Part shown: one piece after another, positions 7,921-17,472 of the stretch | Layout of the letters: each line of letters opens with the position of its first letter | Position numbering within the stretch: the stretch's first letter is position 1 | Assembly (NCBI GenBank): GCA_035547915.1 | Contig: DASZTS010000019.1 | Coordinates: forward strand, 1-36,259 | Direction of reading: 5' to 3' | Origin: DASSFG01 sp035547915 | Lineage (GTDB): Bacteria > Planctomycetota > Planctomycetia > Pirellulales > JAICIG01 | DNA length: 36,259 bases | Notes under the pieces: generated by a model | Databases searched by the model: none | What the model was told of the DNA's origin: nothing | Seen by the model: only the letters and a program-made list of their open reading frames with translations | Made by a program: the position numbers and the translations under genes

Positions 7921-9090
7921 CTAATCGTTCTTCTGACCGCTATCCTTTTCGGCCGCCGCCACAAGGGTATCGATCTCCTTATCGAGCGTTTCGTCGCCGG
8001 GCGAACCGAGCCACTTGCGGCGGATCACGCCCTTGTGGTCGATCAGGTAGAGGGTCGGCCAACCTTGCACGTTCCATTCTTCGGCGATGGCCTTATTGTC
8101 ACCTCGGTCGTTTTTGAAAGAGCGCCAGGTGATCTGTTGTTCTTCATTCTTTTTCTGCAACTCGTCGTTGGCTTGATCGCCATTGACGCCAATCAGAGCA
8201 AACGGCTTATCGGCCAAGCGTTTCACGAGCGACCGCTCGTGCGGCAACATTGCCACGCAGGCGCCTCACCAATGCGCCCAGAAGTCGAGGAACACCACCT
8301 TGCCCCGGTAATCACTGAGCTTGAATTCCTGGCCTTCCAGATCTTCACCGGCCAGATCGGGCACCGGTAGGCCGACGGAAAGATGTTCGACCTCGAACAG
8401 CACGGCCGAGGCCCAATCGCCCGCCTTGCGCTGAAAGGCCTTGACGTCGGGGTAGTCACGCACGACCTTCTTCAGAGCCTCTTGCGCTTCGCCGCGCAGC
8501 TTCTCGCGCCGTGTATCATCGGCGGCCTCGTTGTCGGCCTGCGACAGCAACAACTGCCCGAGGCCCAGCAATGCGAGTCCTTTGGCCTCGTCGGATTTGG
8601 ACTTCTCGGCCACCGCGCGCAACAAAGGCTCGGCATCCTTCACGCCTTGCCTGCCGAGCATTAGACAGGTCGTACCGATCTGCGGGTTGCTGACGTGGTG
8701 CTTGATCAACAGGGCGGTTGCCTTGGCACTTTGCTCCGGCACTTGGACCAACTGTTGCAGCGCGGGGAAGATCGCCGGGTTGTCGGAGTTCTTGTCGACA
8801 ATTGCCGCGATCTGCGAATTCATCTCCGTCTGTAGCGACCGGTACTCCTGGAGGATTTTCTGCCGCTCTTCGTTGTCCTCCGCCGCGCGGTACCGCGCGA
8901 CGATCCCCTGGGCCTTCTTGGAAAACTCCGTTTGCACGTCCTGGATCTGTTCGGCGACGTCCTTTTCTTTCGCGTCGTCCTTGGCCGGCGCGACATCTTT
9001 GGCCGGCGGCTTCTTCTCCGGCCCATCGTCGGCCCAACCGGGGGCCGCTCCGACGAGCGCAATACCTAGAGCGAAACTTAACTTGCGCAT
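7921..9090 (-). CDS. TlpA/thioredoxin-like selenoprotein with UGA-encoded Sec275 (WUGAC)
   Basis: Read through the in-frame UGA at 8268-8266 this gives 389 residues. A signal peptide (MRKLSFALGIALVGAAPGWA) is followed by a Lys/Asp-rich linker, a long helical region (about 44-225), then a thioredoxin domain (about 240-389): KLSDYRGKVVFLDFWAHW, U275-G-A-C278, MLPHERSLVKRL, and the cis-Pro motif GWPTLYLI (P345). Cys homologues have W-C-G-P-C here, so UGA replaces exactly the nucleophilic Cys. The frame after UGA is intact to TAG at 7921. ATG 9090 has AGGAG 8 nt upstream. It is probably an exported thiol-disulfide or peroxide-related oxidoreductase, first in an operon with the cytochrome c peroxidase. 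The alternatives, a nonsense mutation or a base-call error, would need to hit this codon by chance. Confidence 0.8.
8224..8241 (-). promoter_or_regulatory. SECIS-like hairpin downstream of the UGA codon
   Basis: On the mRNA strand CACGAGC, loop GGUC, GCUCGUG form a perfect 7-bp stem at +25 to +42 after the UGA (loop at +32 to +35). Bacterial SECIS elements are hairpins inside the coding region, with the apical loop about 16-37 nt from UGA and a G at the start of the loop; GGU also occurs in the E. coli fdhF loop. A second possible hairpin (GGCA, loop AUGU, UGCC) lies at +12 to +23. The codons read His-Glu-Arg-Ser-Leu-Val, so part of the pairing could come from protein constraint. Confidence 0.65.
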
Positions 9091-9293
9091 AGACCATGCT
9101 CCTGAAAGTAGATAGCGCCGCGGGAAACGTTCCCGCGCTGGCCGCATGATATGCCCGTAGCCGCACGGCAAGCAAGCGAGACAGGTTTCTCGGAGCAACC
9201 GACTGAACAAAAGAGCCGCCAGGTTGTCCAGACTCGAAGAGACGGCGGGTGGCCGAACGGATATCATGCCGAAGCGTGCGGAGAGTTTGCGAT

Positions 9294-10118
9294 ATGAGTA
9301 CCGACAATTGGATCACTGCCGTCTTGGCGTTGCGCAAGGCGCAAAGAATCGTCGTATTTACCGGAGCCGGAATCTCGGCGGAAAGTGGTATCCCCACCTT
9401 TCGCGATGCCGACGGCTTTTGGCAGCGGTTTCCACCAGAAGCCTTTGCTACCTGGCGGGGCCTGTTGCAGACGGCGCTCACCGATCCGCGTGCCGTCGCG
9501 GAGTTTGTGCTGAACGTCGTGGAACCGATCGCCAAAGCAGCGGCGAATGCCGGTCACTTCGCTGCGGTCCAACTCGGCACTCGCATCGAAACGACCGTGG
9601 TGACACAGAACATCGACGGCCTTCATCAGTCGGCCGGGTCGCAGCACGTGCTCGAGGTCCACGGCTCGCTTTTGGAGGTGGTGGATGTATCTACCGGCGA
9701 GCTGGTGCAACGTCTCGAGCGAAACGATCTGCTGCGCATCTCGGAAGCTCTGCGACGATATATCTCGCACGAATGCTCGGTGTTCGGGCTCTTTCGTAGA
9801 CTGCGGCGTTCCTATCCGCTCGATTGGCGCGGGCGACATCGACCGAACCTGGTACTATTCGGCGACAGCATGGCAGAACCGGCCTGGAAGAAGGCGTGCC
9901 AGGCCGTCGGCCAATGCGATCTGTTGTTGTCCGTGGGAACGTCGGGAGCCGTCTACCCGGCGGCCATGCTTCCTCTCCAGGCCGCGGAGGCCGGTGCCAT
10001 GGTGATCGTCATCGATCCGCAAGCGAGCGAGGGATGCTGGCTGCCCGGCAAGGCAGGCGACGTACTACCGAAGCTCGTGCGGGACGCTTTCGGAACTACC
10101 CCGACCGCATCCGCCTGA
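9294..10118 (+). CDS. Sir2 family NAD-dependent protein deacylase, zinc-less type
   Basis: 274 residues. NAD-binding motifs are GAGISAESGIPTFRD (about 24-38), TQNIDGLH (104-111) and the catalytic His in LEVHGS (H123); the late GTSxxVYPAA motif appears as GTSGAVYPAA. The two CxxC pairs that bind structural zinc in ordinary sirtuins are absent; only one Cys (HECSVF) lies in that segment. Sirtuins remove acyl groups from lysine, or in some branches transfer ADP-ribose. ATG 9294 has GGAGAG 8 nt upstream and is preferred over the upstream in-frame ATG at 9249. It is divergent from the selenoprotein operon across about 200 bp. Confidence 0.88.
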   Translation: MSTDNWITAVLALRKAQRIVVFTGAGISAESGIPTFRDADGFWQRFPPEAFATWRGLLQTALTDPRAVAEFVLNVVEPIAKAAANAGHFAAVQLGTRIETTVVTQNIDGLHQSAGSQHVLEVHGSLLEVVDVSTGELVQRLERNDLLRISEALRRYISHECSVFGLFRRLRRSYPLDWRGRHRPNLVLFGDSMAEPAWKKACQAVGQCDLLLSVGTSGAVYPAAMLPLQAAEAGAMVIVIDPQASEGCWLPGKAGDVLPKLVRDAFGTTPTASA

Positions 10119-10254
10119 GAACGATGCAGTTCCAAACGACACCGATTGCCGCCGTACCTTCGAGACCCGCGCCGGTCTTCGATTTCGAAGTTCGCGGCGA
10201 TGGGCGACGCTTGTAGGCATTGCCAGCCTACGTGGATGAAAAAAGCGACGCGGT

Positions 10255-10580
10255 GTGTCGGTTGATGACTTCCGCAAGATAGCTCTCGGTCTGCCGGAAG
10301 CGAGCGAGAGCGCCCACATGGCTGCCCTGATTTTCGAATGCGCGGGAAGATCTTCGCCACCACCTGGGCCGACGAGGGTTGGGGCATGCTCAAGGTTCAC
10401 ACCTTAGCAGCAGGCTGTCTTGACGCGGGCCCGAACCTGCCGTCTATACGCCGGTCAAACGAGGTTGGGGACGCAGAGGCGCCACGATTGTGCGGCTCGA
10501 ATCGGCCGCGCCGGCGAGTGCGAGACGCTGTCCGCATGGCGTGGTGCAACGACCAGCGCAACGAACGACGGCATTTCAAC
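10255..10580 (+). pseudogene. MmcQ/YjbR family pseudogene with several frameshifts
   Basis: Four segments in three frames reconstruct a YjbR-like protein in correct order. A GTG-started VDDFRKIALGLPEASESAHM (10255-10320) is followed by DFRMRGKIFATTWADEGWGM (about 10328-10390), then YTPVKRGWGRRGATIVRLES (about 10440-10500), then DAVRMAWCN (about 10525-10550). YjbR/MmcQ proteins are about 115-130 residue CyaY-like fold, DNA-binding-type proteins. At least three indels are needed, so no intact product can be made. It follows the sirtuin gene by 136 bp. Confidence 0.8.
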
Positions 10581-10806
10581 GGGCCGTCGTGTGCACGTCG
10601 GACAAACCCATCAAGAATTCTCGAGCCTTGCCGGGCTCGTCCGATCGGGCGAGAAAGTAGAATCCCTCGCCCCTGTGGTGTATCTCGCCGACCGCATATC
10701 CGTGCAATTGGGTCTCGTCTCGGATAACCGCCAGCGATGGCTCGTCTTCCGAGACGACTTCGACGACATGCTCGTCCAATTCTTTCAATTGAAGCGCGTA
10801 TGGCAT
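10576..10806 (-). CDS. Small hypothetical protein
   Basis: 76 residues from ATG 10806 (MPYALQLKELDEH), with a weak GAGAGA ribosome site 7 nt upstream; an in-frame start at 10854 is less likely. Acidic, soluble, without membrane segments or known motifs. Composition (EDEPSLAVIRDETQLHGYAVGEI) looks like a real small protein and the frame is open on the strand opposite the YjbR remnant. Function unknown. Confidence 0.5.
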   Translation of the reverse strand: MPYALQLKELDEHVVEVVSEDEPSLAVIRDETQLHGYAVGEIHHRGEGFYFLARSDEPGKAREFLMGLSDVHTTAR

Positions 10807-10989
10807 AACGATTCTCTCAGACGGTTTTCGCTGAAAGCCTTCATCAAAAAGCACCGTAATCTAGAGCGACTATCATGCCAGAGCACCCAAAAAAAGAATC
10901 CGGCGAGTTGTGAAACTGCAGACGATGGCCGTGGCAGGCAGCATTTTAGACCGCGGCGAAGAAGGGCAACCGCTGAAGCGACCGCCGGT

Positions 10990-12408
10990 CTACGTCTCTC
11001 GGCCGCTATAGAGCGCTTCGATGACGCGGCCGCTGTTGAGTCGTAGTGGGCGACCCTGCGGGTCCTCGATCTCAATCGCCGGGTCGATCCCCAACGCAGT
11101 GTAGACCGTGGCGGCGACATCGGAGTGGCGATAGGGACGGGTCACCGGATAGGCAGCCACCGCGTCGGAGCGACCGATGACCTGGCCACCGCGAACTCCC
11201 GCTCCCGCAAACATCCCCGAGAAGCACGACATCCAATGGTCGCGGCCGGGGCTGGTGAAGTAGGGGACCGATCCGTTCGGCGGCACCAGCTTGGGCGTGC
11301 GGCCGAATTCACCCATCATCACCACGAGCGTCTCGTCGAGCAGGCCGCTGGCCGCCATATCGTCGATCAAGTTCGAGACGCCGCGATCGAGGTGTGGTAG
11401 CAGGCCACGCAGAGCCGTGAAATTGTTGTAGTGCGTGTCCCACAGCGCCTGATAGCTGACGTTGGCCTGCACGATCCGTACGCCGGCCTCGATCAACCGC
11501 CGCGCCATGAGCATCGACTGGCCGAAGACGTGCCGCCCGTAGCGATCGCGCACGGCCGCCGGCTCGCGTTCGACGTCGAGTGCCTGCGAGAGCCGGCCGC
11601 TCGTCAGAACACGAAAGGCCTCCGTGCGCCGGTTGTCGTACGAATCTTCCTCGCCGGCCGCCACGAGCGCCGCCTGTTGCCGTTCGAGATCGGCCAGCAG
11701 CGTCTTCTTCGACGCGAGCTGTTCGATCGTCACACCGGACGGCATTTGCAGGCTCGCGTCGACACGATACTTGGGGTCGGCCGGGTTATCGCGGATCTGA
11801 TACGGATCGCAGCGCGATCCCAGCCAACCGCCGTTCTGCCCCGGATACAGGCCCGTGCCCGGATCGACGACTTCGCCGGGCAATACGACGCTGGCGGGCA
11901 GACCTTCACTGCCGCTCCGCACATGCTCGACCCCGGCGCACCACGAAGGCCAATCGCGCCGCGAGGCCGCCAAGCCCGCGCCGGCCGGCAACTCGTCGAT
12001 CCCTCCCAACAAGCCGTGCACCGCCAGGCGATGATCGCCAAAACTCGGATTACACGTGAGCGAACGAATCAGCGCCCAGCGGTTCATACGCTGGGCCAAC
12101 AGGGGCAGGTGCTCGCAGATCTGCAACCCGCTGACGGCCGTATCGATCGGGCGAAACTCGCCACGCACCTCGGCGGGAGCCTCTGGTTTCGGATCCAGCG
12201 TATCGAGCTGGCTAGGCCCTCCGAATAGAAATAGGAACAGCACCGACTTGGCCGGCGGCGTCGCCGAAGAGTGCGCCGCGTGCGACGACTCAGCGGCACC
12301 CGCCACGCGCCCTGCCATGCCGGCGATTCCGGCACCGAGGGCCGTCGAGTAGCCGACTTCCAGCACGCCCCGTCGAGAAAGCTTTGCCGGTTGTCGCGGC
12401 ATCGTCAT
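10990..12408 (-). CDS. DUF1501 domain-containing protein (second copy)
   Basis: 472 residues with a Tat-like leader (LSRRGVLEVGYSTALGAGIAG). Shared landmarks with the copy at 1060: GGPSQLDTLDPKP, RDRYGRHVFGQS, ARRLIEAGVRIVQ, WDTHYNNF, MMGEFGRTP. It is a different subfamily member and not a recent duplicate (clearly different lengths between motifs). Probably exported and of alkaline-phosphatase-like fold; substrate unknown. GGAGGAG lies 4 nt before ATG 12408, and a second in-frame ATG at 12402 is also possible. It starts 33 nt after katG ends, so it may be cotranscribed with katG. No DUF1549/DUF1553 partner is adjacent. Confidence 0.9.
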   Translation of the reverse strand: MTMPRQPAKLSRRGVLEVGYSTALGAGIAGMAGRVAGAAESSHAAHSSATPPAKSVLFLFLFGGPSQLDTLDPKPEAPAEVRGEFRPIDTAVSGLQICEHLPLLAQRMNRWALIRSLTCNPSFGDHRLAVHGLLGGIDELPAGAGLAASRRDWPSWCAGVEHVRSGSEGLPASVVLPGEVVDPGTGLYPGQNGGWLGSRCDPYQIRDNPADPKYRVDASLQMPSGVTIEQLASKKTLLADLERQQAALVAAGEEDSYDNRRTEAFRVLTSGRLSQALDVEREPAAVRDRYGRHVFGQSMLMARRLIEAGVRIVQANVSYQALWDTHYNNFTALRGLLPHLDRGVSNLIDDMAASGLLDETLVVMMGEFGRTPKLVPPNGSVPYFTSPGRDHWMSCFSGMFAGAGVRGGQVIGRSDAVAAYPVTRPYRHSDVAATVYTALGIDPAIEIEDPQGRPLRLNSGRVIEALYSGRET

Positions 12409-12441
12409 CGCGCTCCTCCGACCGAGTTTGTTGCCACTACA

Positions 12442-14628
<2,187 letters not shown>

Positions 14629-14654
14629 GTGCTTTTTTTCTGATTCTTGAGCAG

Positions 14655-14690
14655 CAGTAGGGTTATCCGTAACAGTTTTTTACTGTCCAC
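14655..14690 (-). promoter_or_regulatory. katG promoter candidate with dyad operator
   Basis: On the minus strand TGGACA (14689-14684) and GATAAC (14667-14662) are spaced by 16 nt and would start transcription near 14655, about 27 nt before katG. The dyad ACAGT-N5-ACTGT (14672-14686) fills the spacer, a typical repressor position. The responsible regulator is not identifiable. Confidence 0.45.
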
Positions 14691-14881
14691 GTATCCAACA
14701 AACAAGCTCAGCCGCGGCGGGGTATGGTTGTGCCTGTGGCGCGCTGTCGAATCGCGGCGAAAAAGTAGGCCGCCAGCCTTGGCATCAAGGATCAGCCTTG
14801 CTCGTGCCGGTTGATGATGCGTAACGACAATCCGCAGTGTGCCTCAGCGGGTTGTCGGTGGAACTGCGTTACGCAATCCGG

Positions 14882-15613
14882 TCAGGCCGTCGCCTGCTCG
14901 CTCGTCCTGAAGGCGATGTACGACTTCGGAAGGAACCAGAGGATCCGTTCCGTGACGATCTCGCAATCGGGAAAGAGGCGGCGCATCTCCGACTTCCGCA
15001 GCAGCCGCGTGGAGTCGACCATCGAGTTGATCTGGTCGCGGTTCGGCCGCTCGATCCAGCCCCACGGCGTACACCATCGCACGATCGATTTCTGGAGCGA
15101 ACGGGGAAGGTAGTGGACGATCGGCGACAAATAGTGCGGCTCGATCGGGCATTCGTAGGCAGGTGTTTGTACCCAAAGCCTTTTGGCAACGCGGCGAATC
15201 TCCGCGGCGAACTCCTGCTGACGCTCCCATGAACCGACGTGTTCGATGACGCTGTTGGAGAATCCGATATCGTAGCTGCTGTCGGCCATCGGCAGGGCAC
15301 AGCCGTCGGCGCGGAGCCTCTGAATGCTGTGCTCCGGCGTTTGCGCGTTCGCCGACAAAACCTCGTCGACGTTGAGAACGTCGATCCGTGCCACACACTG
15401 GGGATGTGTCGTCCAAGAAGATGGATAGCCGCCGACATCGAGCAGCGTGTCCGTCGGGCGCGGGCCGAGCAGGCGCAGAAAAAGGTCGAATCGCCGCTTC
15501 CGCCAAATCTTCCAAATCGGTCGGTAGATGTGCTGGATCGTAAAGGGCATCGCAGGTGTCGGCAGTCGGTGGTGCGGCTTATCGAAATCTTCAAGAAGCG
15601 AATCGGAATTCAT
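14882..15613 (-). CDS. Class I SAM-dependent methyltransferase
   Basis: 243 residues from ATG 15613 (MNSDSLLEDF). SAM-binding motif I is DTLLDVGGYPSS, followed by IDVLNVDEV (acidic residue at the end of strand 2), ADGCALPMADSSYDIGFSNSVIEHV (motifs for strand 4, typical of Methyltransf_11) and a C-terminal PYLxxxxLPRS-like region. The substrate is unknown; these enzymes near sugar O-acyltransferases often act on glycans or lipids, which is only contextual here. The frame stays open up to 15940 but the extra residues look non-coding. ATG 15550 (MPFTIQHIYRP) is an alternative start. Divergent from the MBOAT gene. Confidence 0.85.
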   Translation of the reverse strand: MNSDSLLEDFDKPHHRLPTPAMPFTIQHIYRPIWKIWRKRRFDLFLRLLGPRPTDTLLDVGGYPSSWTTHPQCVARIDVLNVDEVLSANAQTPEHSIQRLRADGCALPMADSSYDIGFSNSVIEHVGSWERQQEFAAEIRRVAKRLWVQTPAYECPIEPHYLSPIVHYLPRSLQKSIVRWCTPWGWIERPNRDQINSMVDSTRLLRKSEMRRLFPDCEIVTERILWFLPKSYIAFRTSEQATA

Positions 15614-16044
15614 CCGGCATCTTGTAATTATGATGTTCTGCTGAGTGCCGAGTTGCAACACCGTGCTTTCCGCGAGGTGGTCGCCGATCTCGCTCGCAGA
15701 CGGCCGGCGGCACGTGCGGCGGAGTTCATCTTGGCGAGATATTGCGCGCCTTGCCCAGGTCACCGCGGAGAAGACCCGGCGGGGGCGCGAAAATGGCCTA
15801 AATCTCGGGTCGCCACATACCCTCCAAAACGGCACAAGCGGCAAATCCCGAATATTGCACAAGATCTGCCAATGGGGCGACGATAACCCAAGAGGGGGTA
15901 GGGATAAACGGATCGACGATGGTGGCGCGGCTCGAGGCACTTTTCGCCACCAAACGGTTTCAGAATCGCGCCGTTTACCGCAGCAAGCACTTTTGCCGCA
16001 GCAATGAGTCGAATCCCTAGGTGGTTCGCCGGGACCTCCGCGCT
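15614..16044. other. Intergenic region between methyltransferase and MBOAT gene
   Basis: About 430 bp between divergent genes, with no convincing ORF. A short direct repeat CCGCAGCAA occurs at 15978-15986 and 15996-16004, 40-65 bp before the MBOAT start, and could be a regulatory site. Otherwise nothing recognisable. Confidence 0.4.
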
Positions 16045-17466
16045 ATGTTTTTCTGCTCGAAGCAATACCTCGTTTTCTTCGTCGCCATCTTCGCCGTCTA
16101 TTGGAGCATGCCGTGGCGCCGTGTGCGCGTCTGGCTCCTGCTGGCGGCCAGCGTTTATTTCTACGCGAGCTGGAATCGATGGCTGGCGGCGATCGTGTGC
16201 GTCTCGTCCTTGGCCGACTATATACTTGCCCGTGAGATGGACCGCGTCTCTAGTCTCTCGGCACGGCGAGCCCTCTTGGGCCTGAGCCTGACGATGAATC
16301 TTGGGCTGTTGGTCTACTTCAAATACGCCAACTTCTTCCTGAGTTCGTTGCAAGAGGCACTCACCGCATGGGGCGCGTCGGTATCGCTCCCCGTGCTGAA
16401 CGTGATCGTGCCGATCGGCATCTCCTTCTATACATTCGAGGCCATCAATTACACGGTCGATGTCTATCGCCGTCACATCCCGGCGGAGAAGAACCTCGAC
16501 CACTTCCTGTTGTTCATCCTGTTCTTTCCGCACCTCGTGGCGGGACCGATCGTGCGGGCCAAGGATTTCTTGCCGCAGATCCGCCGCACGAAACGCTGGG
16601 ACTGGATGCGGCTGAACGTGGGAGTGCAATACTTCCTGCTCGGGTTGTTCAAGAAGCTGGTCATCGCCGATCGGATGGCGCTCTTCGCTGATCCGCTGTT
16701 CGCCGACCCCGATCACTTCAACACGGCCGCGCATTGGGCCGGCATTCTGGCATATGCCTTGCAGGTCTATGGCGACTTTTCGGGCTATTCCGACATGGCC
16801 ATCGGCTCGGCCCATATGTTGGGCTATAAGCTGGCCAAGAATTTTGACTTGCCGTACGCGTCGCCGAACATCTCGCTGTTTTGGCGTCGTTGGCATATTT
16901 CCTTGTCGAGCTGGCTGCGCGATTATGTCTTTGTGCCGTTGTCGCAGGGCGGAACGCGCTGGCGAGTCTATGGTGGCTTACTGATCACGATGACCTTGTG
17001 CGGCCTGTGGCACGGGGCGAGCTGGCATTATGTGGTCTTTGGTGCGGTCCAGGGCGTCTGGCTCTGCCTCCACCGCGACTTCCGCAAGTTCTGTCAGCAG
17101 AGGCCCGTTTTGGACCGGCTGCTGCAAAGTGAGGCGGGGACCGCACTGCGCATCGCCGGCACGTTCACGGCCTTCTCCGTGAGCTTGGTTATCTTCCGCG
17201 CGCCGACACTGGCGTGCGCCGGCCAGATGTATCGCCATCTGTTCTGGCACCATGCGGGCGGAGGTCATCACTTGTCGTTGATCGCGCTCTGGGTACCCGC
17301 GGCGATGATCTTCGTCGCTCACCTGTTGGCAGACCGCGAACGTTGGCGGCGGCCGTTCATGGCGCTTCCCTCGCTGTTGCGTGGGTTGAGCTATGCGGCC
17401 ATGCTCAGCTTCGTCTTGCTCTTCAACCCAGGCGCGGACACGGCGTTCATCTACTTTCAGTTCTGA
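16045..17466 (+). CDS. MBOAT family O-acyltransferase (AlgI-like)
   Basis: 473 residues with about ten membrane segments. The N-terminus (MFFCSKQYLVFFVAIFAVYW) aligns with the start of AlgI-type proteins, so ATG 16045 is chosen over the open GTG at 16021. The catalytic His is in CGLWHGASWHYVVFG (about H323), and FFPHLVAGPIVRAKDFLPQ and DFSGYSDMAIG are typical family motifs. Such proteins pass acetyl groups across the membrane to extracytoplasmic sugars, working with an SGNH-fold partner; the next gene, 6 nt downstream, is such a partner. Likely role: O-acetylation of a surface polysaccharide. Confidence 0.92.
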   Translation: MFFCSKQYLVFFVAIFAVYWSMPWRRVRVWLLLAASVYFYASWNRWLAAIVCVSSLADYILAREMDRVSSLSARRALLGLSLTMNLGLLVYFKYANFFLSSLQEALTAWGASVSLPVLNVIVPIGISFYTFEAINYTVDVYRRHIPAEKNLDHFLLFILFFPHLVAGPIVRAKDFLPQIRRTKRWDWMRLNVGVQYFLLGLFKKLVIADRMALFADPLFADPDHFNTAAHWAGILAYALQVYGDFSGYSDMAIGSAHMLGYKLAKNFDLPYASPNISLFWRRWHISLSSWLRDYVFVPLSQGGTRWRVYGGLLITMTLCGLWHGASWHYVVFGAVQGVWLCLHRDFRKFCQQRPVLDRLLQSEAGTALRIAGTFTAFSVSLVIFRAPTLACAGQMYRHLFWHHAGGGHHLSLIALWVPAAMIFVAHLLADRERWRRPFMALPSLLRGLSYAAMLSFVLLFNPGADTAFIYFQF

Positions 17467-17472
17467 AGTGAC

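Noticed and set aside
8251..8266. Reading the thioredoxin gene as two genes, the second starting at GTG 8256 or ATG 8250
   Set aside because: Neither start has a ribosome site, and the second piece would lack the first half of the thioredoxin fold. The unbroken frame and exact Cys position favour UGA recoding.
10213..10231. GTAGGC/GCCTAC hairpin after the sirtuin gene
   Set aside because: Only 6 bp with no T-run; not enough for a terminator call.
14690..14880. Possible further copy of the dispersed repeat between katG and the methyltransferase
   Set aside because: Only scattered short matches; the diagnostic blocks and complementary ends are missing.
15614..15940. N-terminal extension of the methyltransferase
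   Set aside because: Arg/Pro/Ser-rich residues without family similarity, and no ribosome site at the GTG 15940; ATG 15613 starts the conserved part.
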